Below are positions 1-8,059 of a stretch of DNA of 64,000 nt, in pieces. Each line of letters begins with the position of its first letter. The first letter of the stretch is position 1. The translations under genes and the position numbers were made by a program. The DNA is from Leptonema sp964619535 (GTDB taxonomy: Bacteria > Spirochaetota > Leptospiria > Leptospirales > Leptonemataceae): NCBI GenBank assembly GCA_964619535.1, contig CAZUEX010000001.1:186001-250000 (forward strand). Reading direction: 5' to 3'. The notes under the pieces are model-generated. The model had not been told where the DNA came from, ran no database searches, and was given only the letters and a program-made list of their open reading frames with translations.

Positions 1-2132
1 CAGCCTTCAAGGAGCATCTACCCAATGAACCGCGCTGGCCCAACGTAGGCGAAAAGCTCATCGCCAGAGACCGCCGTATCTATGTTTCGACCTACCCGAC
101 CATGCTCAATATCATCAGGGATGAAACGCAGCAGCTTTCGCCGTTTTTCTTCGATTTTATTGTGGTCGATGAAAGCCATCGTTCAATATACCATACCTAC
201 AAAGAGGTGCTGGACTATTTCAAGACCATCACCCTGGGGTTGACCGCCACGCCCAAAGATATCATCGACCACAACACGTTTCAGCTTTTTAACTGTGAAG
301 ATGGTTTGCCCACCTTTGCCTATACGTATGAGGAAGCTGTTAATAACGTACCCCCCTATCTATGCAGCTTTCAGGTCATGAAGATCCAGACCCGGTTCCA
401 GATGGAGGGGATCAGCAAGCGTACCATCTCGCTGGAAGATCAGAAAAAGCTACTGCTCGAAGGCAAGGAAATTGAGGAAATCAACTTCGAAGGTTCACAG
501 CTGGAGAAGCAGGTCATCAACAAAGGAACCAACACTCTTATAATCAGACAGTTTATGGAAGAGTGTATCAAAGACCCGAGCGGTGTGCTGCCCGGCAAGA
601 CTATCTTTTTTTGCTCTTCCAAAGCCCACGCCAGGAGGATTGAAGAGATTTTCGACGCCCTTTTTCCTGAATACAAGGGCGAACTGGCGAAGGTACTGGT
701 TTCGGATGATCCCCGCGTCTACGGCAAAGGCGGCCTGCTCGACCAGTTCACCAATAGCGACATGCCGCGCGTTGCCATCAGCGTCGACATGCTTGATACC
801 GGCATCGACGTACGAGAGATTGTGAATCTGGTCTTTGCCAAACCTGTATACTCCTATACGAAGTTCTGGCAGATGATCGGGCGCGGCACGCGCCTGCTCG
901 AAACCAATAAATCGAAACCTTGGTGTACAGAGAAAGAGGTTTTTCTTATCCTCGATTGCTGGGATAACTTCGAATACTTCAAACTGCAACCGAGGGGCAA
1001 GGAGCTCAAGCCCCAGCTTCCCCTGCCGGTGCGTTTGGTTGGCTTGCGGCTGGATAAAATTGAAAAGGCCATTGCTGTTGGTCAGGAACAGATCGTCGAG
1101 CGTGAAATCTCCAAACTGCGTCGGCAGATCAATCAATTGCCACAAAGCTCTGTCATCATCAAAGAAGCGGCCGCAGCACTTGCCCGGCTCGACGAAGAAA
1201 GTTTCTGGATGGCTCTGAATCACCAGCGACTGGAATTTTTGCGCAATGAGATCAAGCCGCTATTCCGTACTGTTTCCGAGGCCGATTTCAAGGCGATGCG
1301 CTTTGAACGCGACCTGCTGGAGTATTCACTGGCCCGACTCAGCGAAGAGAAGGAAAAGGCTGAAACCCTGAAAGAAGGTATCGTCGAGCAGATTAGCGAA
1401 TTGCCGCTCTCTGTCGGTTTCGTGAAAGCAGAGGAATCGCTTATTCGAGAGGCTCAGAGCAACAACTACTGGGCCAGAAAAGATACTTTAGCTTTGGAAG
1501 ATGCCCTCGACGAGCTGAACAATCGCCTCGGCCCGCTGATGAAGCATCGTGAGCAGCAGAGCGGTTCAGGCCTAACGTACCTCGACCTGAAAGATGAAAT
1601 CCACCGCAAGGAAATGGTCGAATTCGGGCCACAACACGAATCGGTCAGCATCAGCCGATACCGCGAAATGGTGGAAGCCATGATTGCTGACCTGACAGAA
1701 CAGAACCCGGTTCTGCAAAAGCTCAAGGACGGCAAGGAAGTCTCAGCTGACGAAGCCAGGCAACTGGCCGAGCTGCTCCATAACGAGCATCCTCATATTA
1801 CGGAAGACCTGCTCCGTCAGGTCTACAAAAACCGTAAGGCCAGCTTTATTCAGTTCATCCGTCACATCCTTGGCCTGGAGATCCTGAAGAGCTTCCCGGA
1901 AACAGTGAGCGAAGCCTTCGATCAATTCATCCAACAACACAGTAACCTGACCAGTCGACAGCTGGAGTTTCTCAACCTGCTGAAGGGCTTCATCATCGAG
2001 CGGGAAAGGGTCGAGAAAAAAGACCTGATCAGTGCTCCCTTTACCGTACTGCACCCGCAGGGGATTCGTGGCGTGTTCAGCCCGGCAGAAATCAACGAAA
2101 TACTCCGGCTCACAGAACGCCTTGCTGCGTAA
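1..2132 (+). CDS. hsdR: Type I restriction enzyme R subunit (HsdR), 5' end outside window
   Basis: This is the motor and nuclease subunit of a type I restriction-modification complex. It translocates DNA using ATP and cuts far from the recognition site. The frame is open from position 3, so about 710 C-terminal residues are visible. The upstream part, which should hold the nuclease fold and Walker A, lies outside the window. Visible helicase landmarks are the DESH box (motif II) at 168-179, the TATP motif III near 241-255, and QMIGRGTRL (motif VI) near 870-896. After about residue 330 follows a long alpha-helical tail of the kind found in EcoEI-type R subunits. The stop lies 29 bp before hsdM, so hsdR, hsdM and hsdS form one operon in the order R-M-S. 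The family assignment is firm; whether the enzyme is intact cannot be judged from this fragment. Confidence 0.93.
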   Translation, partial: AFKEHLPNEPRWPNVGEKLIARDRRIYVSTYPTMLNIIRDETQQLSPFFFDFIVVDESHRSIYHTYKEVLDYFKTITLGLTATPKDIIDHNTFQLFNCEDGLPTFAYTYEEAVNNVPPYLCSFQVMKIQTRFQMEGISKRTISLEDQKKLLLEGKEIEEINFEGSQLEKQVINKGTNTLIIRQFMEECIKDPSGVLPGKTIFFCSSKAHARRIEEIFDALFPEYKGELAKVLVSDDPRVYGKGGLLDQFTNSDMPRVAISVDMLDTGIDVREIVNLVFAKPVYSYTKFWQMIGRGTRLLETNKSKPWCTEKEVFLILDCWDNFEYFKLQPRGKELKPQLPLPVRLVGLRLDKIEKAIAVGQEQIVEREISKLRRQINQLPQSSVIIKEAAAALARLDEESFWMALNHQRLEFLRNEIKPLFRTVSEADFKAMRFERDLLEYSLARLSEEKEKAETLKEGIVEQISELPLSVGFVKAEESLIREAQSNNYWARKDTLALEDALDELNNRLGPLMKHREQQSGSGLTYLDLKDEIHRKEMVEFGPQHESVSISRYREMVEAMIADLTEQNPVLQKLKDGKEVSADEARQLAELLHNEHPHITEDLLRQVYKNRKASFIQFIRHILGLEILKSFPETVSEAFDQFIQQHSNLTSRQLEFLNLLKGFIIERERVEKKDLISAPFTVLHPQGIRGVFSPAEINEILRLTERLAA

Positions 2133-2161
2133 TGATGAGAAAACCTTAAGGACTAACAAAT

Positions 2162-3823
2162 ATGCTGCAAAACAACCCCGAACTCAAAAGCAAGATCGAC
2201 CAGCTCTGGAACAAGTTCTGGTCTGGCGGCATCTCCAACCCGCTCACCGCCATCGAGCAGATCACCTACCTGCTGTTCATGAAGCGCCTCGACGAGCTGG
2301 ACCAGAAAAAACAGGCCGACGCCGAGTGGACCGGCGAACCCTGCACCTCCAGATTCGAGGGAATCTGGATTCCGCCTGAATATCGCGACAAGGAAGACGC
2401 GGAAAACTATGGCATCGACCGTCGCACACTGCGCTGGAGCGAGCTTAAACGCATGCAGGCTGAGGACATGCTGCAGCATGTGCAGACCAGGGTCTTCCCC
2501 TTCCTCAAGGACATGAACGGGGCCGAAAGCAACTTCACCCATCACATGCGGAACGCCGTCTTTATCATCCCCAAGCCGTCGCTTCTGGTAGAAGCGGTGA
2601 AGACCATCGACGAAATATTCGAGATCATGGAGAAGGACTCGCAGGAGAAGGGCCAGGCCTTTCAGGACATCCAGGGCGATGTCTACGAAATGCTCCTCTC
2701 TGAAATCGCCACGGCAGGCAAGAACGGCCAGTTCCGCACCCCGCGCCACATCATCAAGCTGATGGCCGATCTGGTGCGGCCGCAACTGGGCCACCGTATT
2801 GCTGATCCGGCCTGCGGCAGCGGCGGCTTTTTGCTTGGCGCCTATCAGTACATCGTCACCGAACTGGCCCAAAAGAAAGCTGGCGCCGAAGACCTGCAGC
2901 CTGATGAAGACGGTTTTGTCCGCACCTCGGTGTCTGCCGGGCTTACCGAAAAGGCCCAGGCCATTCTGCAAGCTTCCCTGTATGGGTATGACATCGACCA
3001 GACCATGGTGCGCCTGGGGCTGATGAACCTGATGATGCACGGCATCGACGATCCGCAGATCGACTACAAGGACACCCTTTCCAAGAGCTACAACGAGGAG
3101 GCCGAATACGACATCGTCATGGCCAACCCGCCGTTTACCGGCAGCATCGACAAGGGCGACATCAACGAAAACCTGCAGCTATCCACCACCAAGACCGAGC
3201 TACTCTTTGTCGAGAATATCTACCGCTTGCTGAAAAAGGGTGGCAGCGCCTGTGTGATAGTACCGCAAGGGCTGCTGTCCGGGTCCGGCAACGCTTTCAG
3301 AACCCTGCGCAAACTACTGGTGGAACGCTGCGAACTGAAAGCCGTCATCACCATGCCCAGCGGTGTGTTCAAACCCTACGCCGGAGTGAGCACCGCGATT
3401 CTGCTGTTTACCAAGGTCTGGGGGCCGAAAGACAAGGTCACCCAACCGGCCACCGAACACGTCTGGTTCTACGAGATGCAAAGCGATGGCTACTCGCTGG
3501 ATGACAAGCGTACCAAACTCGAAGGCTATGGCGACTTGCAGGATATCGTCGCCCGCTTCCATGCCCGCAATCCGAAGACCGATACCGACCGCACTGCGAA
3601 ATGCTTTTGTGTACCGCGTGCCGATATCGAGGCCGAAGACTATCACCTCTTGCTCTCCCGCTATAAGGAGGACGTGTTTGAAGAGGTGGACTATGAAGCG
3701 CCGGGGGTGATCCTGGAGCGGCTCCTAAAGGAGGAAGTGGGCGATATCGACGACGCCGCACTGGCCAGGGTGCAAAGCGGAATTTTGCGGGAGTTGTTGG
3801 AGCTAAGGGAGATGGTGGGATGA
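2162..3823 (+). CDS. hsdM: Type I restriction-modification DNA N6-adenine methyltransferase (HsdM)
   Basis: This is the modification subunit, which transfers a methyl group from S-adenosylmethionine to adenine N6 within the site chosen by HsdS. At 553 residues it has the usual family length. An N-terminal helical HsdM domain covers about residues 5-160. The SAM-binding motif I, ADPACGSGG, is at about residues 214-222, and the catalytic motif IV, NPPF, is at about 322-325. Both are canonical, so the enzyme should be active. The ATG sits 29 bp after hsdR, and the stop overlaps the start of hsdS as ATGA, which implies translational coupling of M and S. Two M subunits and one S subunit normally form the methylase core. 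Confidence 0.96.
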   Translation: MLQNNPELKSKIDQLWNKFWSGGISNPLTAIEQITYLLFMKRLDELDQKKQADAEWTGEPCTSRFEGIWIPPEYRDKEDAENYGIDRRTLRWSELKRMQAEDMLQHVQTRVFPFLKDMNGAESNFTHHMRNAVFIIPKPSLLVEAVKTIDEIFEIMEKDSQEKGQAFQDIQGDVYEMLLSEIATAGKNGQFRTPRHIIKLMADLVRPQLGHRIADPACGSGGFLLGAYQYIVTELAQKKAGAEDLQPDEDGFVRTSVSAGLTEKAQAILQASLYGYDIDQTMVRLGLMNLMMHGIDDPQIDYKDTLSKSYNEEAEYDIVMANPPFTGSIDKGDINENLQLSTTKTELLFVENIYRLLKKGGSACVIVPQGLLSGSGNAFRTLRKLLVERCELKAVITMPSGVFKPYAGVSTAILLFTKVWGPKDKVTQPATEHVWFYEMQSDGYSLDDKRTKLEGYGDLQDIVARFHARNPKTDTDRTAKCFCVPRADIEAEDYHLLLSRYKEDVFEEVDYEAPGVILERLLKEEVGDIDDAALARVQSGILRELLELREMVG

Positions 3824-4995
3824 TCGATAATGGTTCAATATCGCTTGGTTCAATAGTTACCATTGCCAAAGGGAAAAAGCATATTGTTACCAGCATGCCA
3901 TCCGTTAGTGCAAAGCGCCTAATAGGTATTGATGACTTACGCCACGACAACCTCGTTCAGTATACGGAGGACTCTCGCGGTACTGAGGTATTACCCGATG
4001 ATATTCTGATAGCCTGGGATGGGGCTAATGCAGGGACAATTGGTTTTGGAAAAGCAGGTTTGATTGGAAGCACAATAGCTAGACTGCGTGTAAAAGAAAG
4101 AGGTCGCTTTTATACGCCGTTCTTGGCAGCCTACCTTCGATCGAAATTCACGTATCTTCGTAAGACCGCAACGGGAGCAACGATACCTCACATCAGTCGA
4201 AATGCTCTTGAAGGAATCGTTATCCCTGAAACGGCAATCGACGACCAAAAACGCATCGCCTATCTGCTCGGCAAGGTGGAAGGGCTGATCGCCCGGCGCA
4301 GACAGCACCTGCAACAACTCGACGACCTGCTCAAAAGCGTCTTTCTGGAGATGTTCGGCGACCCCGTGCGGAATGAGAAGGGGTGGGATATTGAGCCCCT
4401 CGCAAAACTAATAGCTCATCCGCCAAGTAACGGACTCTATAAACCGCAATCATCTTATGGGACTGGGACAAAAATTATACGAATTGATTCTTTCTATAAT
4501 GGATATGTGCAAAACCTCGACGATTTGAAGCAGGTTGACATCACGAGTGCCGAGTATGAGAAGTACCGCATCGAAACCGATGATATTCTAATCAACCGAG
4601 TCAATAGCATCGAATATCTGGGCAAACTTGGTGTTGTTCCGGCTATTGATGAACCAGTCGTGTATGAATCAAATATGATGCGATTTCGTGTGGATAAAGC
4701 GGCCATCCTCCCGCTTTTCCTGATGTTTGTTTGGCGGTTGCCTTTCATAAAATCACAAATCACTAACAGAGCCAAAAAAGCGGTTAATCAAGCAAGCATA
4801 AATCAGAAAGATGTGCTCTCGTTTGTGGTGCCAAGACCGCCGATACCACTCCAGAACCAATTCGCCGCGATCGTCGAAAAGGTGGAAGGGCTCAAGACCC
4901 GGTACCAGCAAAGCCTGAATGATCTGGAAAGTCTCTATGGGGCCCTCAGCCAAAAGGCGTTCAAGGGTGAGCTGGATCTGTCGCGGGTGCCATAG
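3820..4995 (+). CDS. hsdS: Type I restriction-modification specificity subunit (HsdS)
   Basis: This is the DNA-recognition subunit of the type I system. Its 391 residues show the classic layout. The first target-recognition domain covers about residues 1-140. A conserved helical spacer follows, with RRRQHLQQLDDLLKSVFLEM near residues 158-180. The second recognition domain covers about 195-340, and a C-terminal conserved helix contains LYGALSQKAFKGEL near residues 370-385. The two recognition domains are unlike each other, which implies an asymmetric bipartite site; the site itself cannot be read from sequence. The start overlaps the hsdM stop (ATGA). The recognition-domain DNA is AT-richer than the conserved parts, as expected for exchangeable specificity segments. 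Confidence 0.95.
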   Translation: MIDNGSISLGSIVTIAKGKKHIVTSMPSVSAKRLIGIDDLRHDNLVQYTEDSRGTEVLPDDILIAWDGANAGTIGFGKAGLIGSTIARLRVKERGRFYTPFLAAYLRSKFTYLRKTATGATIPHISRNALEGIVIPETAIDDQKRIAYLLGKVEGLIARRRQHLQQLDDLLKSVFLEMFGDPVRNEKGWDIEPLAKLIAHPPSNGLYKPQSSYGTGTKIIRIDSFYNGYVQNLDDLKQVDITSAEYEKYRIETDDILINRVNSIEYLGKLGVVPAIDEPVVYESNMMRFRVDKAAILPLFLMFVWRLPFIKSQITNRAKKAVNQASINQKDVLSFVVPRPPIPLQNQFAAIVEKVEGLKTRYQQSLNDLESLYGALSQKAFKGELDLSRVP

Positions 4996-5019
4996 TCTGT
5001 CGAGACAACCTCGACAGAC
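4995..5019 (+). terminator. Hairpin at the end of the hsd operon
   Basis: A perfect 10-bp inverted repeat (GTCTGTCGAG at 4995-5004 and CTCGACAGAC at 5010-5019) with a 5-nt loop starts at the last base of the hsdS stop codon. Only a short run of T follows, so it is a weak intrinsic terminator or a 3'-end stabiliser. It separates hsdRMS from the ATPase gene at 5078, which may therefore have its own promoter or depend on read-through. Confidence 0.55.
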
Positions 5020-5077
5020 ACTTTGCATTCTGCATGCAGGGCACTTTGATGCAATAGATCACAAAAGGAACAAAAGA

Positions 5078-7201
5078 ATGTGTGTAAACTCCATTCAAAT
5101 AGAGGTTAACAACTGCAACAATATTGAATCTGCAGCCATAGAAATTGATAAAAATAAGCTAAACATCAAATTTGCACCGAACGGAACGGGAAAGAGCACA
5201 CTTGCGAAGGCGATAGTGCTTGGCTCGCAAGGCAAGCCTGATGGGCTGCAAGAGCTCTTGCCATTCAGGCTGCGAAGCAACAACCCCAAAAACATACGAC
5301 CGGAAGTAAACAGCGATCAGACATTTCAAAACGTCTTGTGCTTCAATGAGGAATATGTTCGCCAGTTTGTCTTCCAGCAGGATGAACTCATTAAGGATAG
5401 CTTTGATATTCTGATAAAAACCGATAAATATCGAGGGCTGGAACAGGAAATTGAAGACTTGGTTGCCGAAATAAAAGGGCTTTTCAATAACAATGATAAG
5501 CTGGAGTCGCTAATTTCGACGCTTAAAGAAATGGGGGGCGCCTTCAAGCTTACAAAGACGGGATTATCTAAGGCTTCCTCTGGCATGAAAGGGCTTGCCG
5601 GCGGGAATAAACGTCAACACATTCCAGCAGGTCTTGAGCCCTATCAACATTTCATTCAGAGCGAAAAATGCGTAGGCTGGATTGACTGGCAAACAAAGGG
5701 GTATGACTTTGCCGAGCTTTCCGACAACTGTCCATTCTGCACATCACGCGCCGCAGACAAGAAAGATATGATTAAAAGAGTTGGGCAGGAGTACGATAAA
5801 AACGCCATCAAGAACCTGGTGGAGATCATTAAAGTCATTGAAGGCCTTGGCGCGTACTTTTCAGATGATGCACGTGAAAAACTATCTACCATAACCACCT
5901 TGAAAGATGGAATTCAAAAGGAACACGAAGACTTTCTGGTGGATGTCAAAAATCAAATCGATAGTTTTGTTGGAAAACTGGAAAAGTTACGAACGCTTTC
6001 AGGCTTTCAATTTAAAGATAATGTACCAGTCGCCGAGGCACTCCACTCTTTCAGGATCAATCTTTCATTTATAGACAAACTCAATTCAAAAGAGACGCAA
6101 GAAGCCATTAGGCCGATAAATGATTCCATAGATTCGATGATAGAAAAAGCGGGCCAGCTTCAAGGAAAAATTGCGCAGCTACGTCGGGAGATGCAACGAG
6201 TCGTTAAACAGCACAAAGATGACATTAATGGCTTCCTTGCCTATGCTGGCTATCACTATGTTGTCGACATTGTCGGCGAAGGCGAGCAGGCACAACTTAA
6301 ATTAAGCCACCGCGATCACAAAGAACCATTGAATGGTGGCGATCAGCATCTCAGCTACGGAGAAAGGAACGCGTTCGCAATTGTGCTGTTTATGTACGAA
6401 TGTCTCGCCGAGAACCCCGATCTAATTGTCCTGGATGATCCGATTTCTTCATTTGACAAAAGCAAAAAATACGCCATTCTGCAAATGCTTTTCCGCCGTG
6501 ACGCCGGAACCTGTTTGAAAAACAAAACGGTTCTTCTCTTAACTCATGATGTTGAGCCCATTATCGATACGGTTAAATCGCTTTCAGATAAGTTCGCAAA
6601 CCAGACTTCTGCTTCATTCCTTAAGTTAAAGCAGGGCAAGATAGAAGAAATCAAAATTGTGAAAGATGACATCAAGACATTTTCCCAAATCTGCAAAAGC
6701 GCGCTGTGCTCCAATAAAGACGAAATTCTCAAACTGATTTATTTGAGACGTTACTTTGAAATCACAGATAGTGATAGTGATGCCTACCAGGTGCTTGCCA
6801 ACCTCTTACACAAACGCAATGGTTGTGCACGGGGCATTGACAAGCGCAAGCCTAGAAACTCGGACAACAGATACCCGGCAATGACTCAGTCTGAGTTTGC
6901 CAACGGTTGCAAGCAAATCGAAAGCTTGTGGGGTAGCTTTTCATATGATGATCTATTAAAAAAAATTCAAAACTCGGAACATCTAAAGTCGCTCTACGAT
7001 CAAACTGAGATTGGCTATGAAAAGCTTCAGGTTTTTCGGCTACTTGAGATTGAAACGGATAATCCCGTAATTCAAAAGTTCATTAATGAAACCTACCACA
7101 TTGAAAATGAATTCATTTGCCAGCTTGATCCGACCAAGTTTGATACGATTCCGGAATATGTCATAGCCGTGTGTGACGAATTGGCTGAGAGCAAAAAGTA
7201 G
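5078..7201 (+). CDS. AAA_13-family ATPase resembling PrrC/RloC anticodon nucleases
   Basis: The product is a 707-residue ABC-type ATPase encoded just downstream of hsdS. Visible features are Walker A APNGTGKST at residues 33-41, a CPFC pair at 218-221 within a helical region, the ABC signature LSYGER from residue 425, and Walker B LIVLDDPISSFD near 448-459. Known AAA_13 proteins include PrrC and RloC, which cut tRNA anticodon loops and are often linked to type I restriction loci. RloC carries a zinc-hook CxxC between its ATPase halves. C-terminal to the ATPase is an R-x3-E arrangement (Arg557, Glu561) and a nearby His578, reminiscent of the PrrC catalytic Arg-Glu-His triad, but the Glu-His spacing is shorter. 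ATG 5078 was chosen because AAGGA lies about 8 bp upstream and the fold begins immediately; the open frame extends further into hsdS. The DNA is AT-richer than its neighbours. The nuclease role is inference; it could be another AAA_13 defence ATPase. Confidence 0.75.
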   Translation: MCVNSIQIEVNNCNNIESAAIEIDKNKLNIKFAPNGTGKSTLAKAIVLGSQGKPDGLQELLPFRLRSNNPKNIRPEVNSDQTFQNVLCFNEEYVRQFVFQQDELIKDSFDILIKTDKYRGLEQEIEDLVAEIKGLFNNNDKLESLISTLKEMGGAFKLTKTGLSKASSGMKGLAGGNKRQHIPAGLEPYQHFIQSEKCVGWIDWQTKGYDFAELSDNCPFCTSRAADKKDMIKRVGQEYDKNAIKNLVEIIKVIEGLGAYFSDDAREKLSTITTLKDGIQKEHEDFLVDVKNQIDSFVGKLEKLRTLSGFQFKDNVPVAEALHSFRINLSFIDKLNSKETQEAIRPINDSIDSMIEKAGQLQGKIAQLRREMQRVVKQHKDDINGFLAYAGYHYVVDIVGEGEQAQLKLSHRDHKEPLNGGDQHLSYGERNAFAIVLFMYECLAENPDLIVLDDPISSFDKSKKYAILQMLFRRDAGTCLKNKTVLLLTHDVEPIIDTVKSLSDKFANQTSASFLKLKQGKIEEIKIVKDDIKTFSQICKSALCSNKDEILKLIYLRRYFEITDSDSDAYQVLANLLHKRNGCARGIDKRKPRNSDNRYPAMTQSEFANGCKQIESLWGSFSYDDLLKKIQNSEHLKSLYDQTEIGYEKLQVFRLLEIETDNPVIQKFINETYHIENEFICQLDPTKFDTIPEYVIAVCDELAESKK

Positions 7202-7202
7202 A

Positions 7203-7484
7203 TCAATTGACTTGCCCAACCTCGTCCCGGCCTGCCACGAATGCAACAGCGTCTACAAACTCAGCAAAGACCCGGCACACAATGCCGCCGGACGGCGCAA
7301 GGCTTTCTATCCCTATACGACCGGTGCCCACGGTAGCACAAGGGACGCCTTTCTTGCCGCCGTTCAGCAACAGACCGCAAAAGCGCCGGTTGTCAACAGT
7401 AACTTCCTGAAAAGCGCCTTCCTCGAAGGCTGCCAGCGGGCCGGTCTGTTTGATGCCATTGCAACGGAGGGAGCAGCACCATGA
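7203..7484 (+). pseudogene. Truncated HNH endonuclease remnant
   Basis: The frame reads DLPNLVPACHECNSVYK followed by about 75 more residues. The NLVPACHECN...K pattern resembles the C-terminal half of an HNH nuclease, with its two cysteines (CHEC) and Asn. No N-terminal half is present, because the frame simply emerges from the 3' end of the ATPase gene. An in-frame ATG at 7173 lies inside that gene and is unlikely to be a real start. The most economical reading is that the ATPase gene entered the locus and removed the front of this gene. Whether any product is made is unknown. Confidence 0.5.
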
Positions 7485-7585
7485 CCTTTGCCCCCGCATT
7501 CACCATCACCAACCGCATGACCCAGGCGATCACCCGCATCGAGCGGGTGTATGTTGACCCGCGACTGTTTTGCGACGACGCTTGA
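7481..7585 (+). pseudogene. Truncated N-terminus of a Fic-family protein
   Basis: An ATG overlaps the stop of the HNH remnant (ATGA). It opens a 34-codon frame with FTITNRMTQAITRIER, which resembles the N-terminal inhibitory helix region of Fic proteins often found beside type I restriction genes. The frame diverges after VYVDP and stops at 7583-7585, and no Fic core motif (HPFxxGNG) follows. It is probably the broken front end of a once-linked fic gene and marks the right edge of the defence island. The short length keeps confidence low. Confidence 0.35.
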
Positions 7586-8059
7586 TCGCTATTTTGAGGC
7601 TGTAAACGGCAAGCACAGAGAAATGAAGTGATTTAAAACATGATGCAATATTGTAAGTATTGGGTGCATGTAGTGATATCCCCTCTGTATTCAGGAGTGA
7701 AAGTTCTGCTTCGCACGAATCATACTCGTGTTCGCACGGAGCTGTGGAATGTTGTGATCATGATTCGGGCATGAAATGATGAAAGTTAAGATCGGCCTGG
7801 TTTGCATCCTGAAAAAAAGACCGTATCCTGAAACGAGCATAAAGAAAGAACCAATTACGGAGCAGCCCATGCTCATCCCAGGTCCATCGCATCACACATC
7901 ACCCACCTCCCTCCGCATACCTCTCCCTCTAACCGCCCGGGCCCGCCTTTTGATTTGAGCAGAATTCCGTCCTTCCGGTAAAAAAATTTTATACAAACGT
8001 ACCGTTTTGCACCAGAACCCTTAGAACTTTCCGGAATAGAACCGGGAGGGGAGGTTTTC
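7586..8059. other. Intergenic junction between defence island and giant gene
   Basis: This 474-bp stretch has no convincing gene. It contains a small inverted repeat (CACGA...TCGTG near 7713-7732) and a pyrimidine-rich segment around 7890-7930. An AT-rich patch with TTATACA near 7989-7995 could be a -10 element, but no matching -35 was found. GGGAGGGGAGG at 8045-8055 is the ribosome binding site of the next gene. The stretch probably carries that gene's promoter and the scar of island decay. Confidence 0.5.

Noticed and set aside
1..7585. A prophage or integrative element carrying the restriction genes
   Set aside because: No integrase, attachment repeats or phage genes are visible; the left edge lies outside the window.
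7776..7958. A 60-codon plus-strand open frame before the giant gene
   Set aside because: It has no ribosome binding site or recognisable family and lies in low-complexity pyrimidine-rich DNA; it is probably chance.
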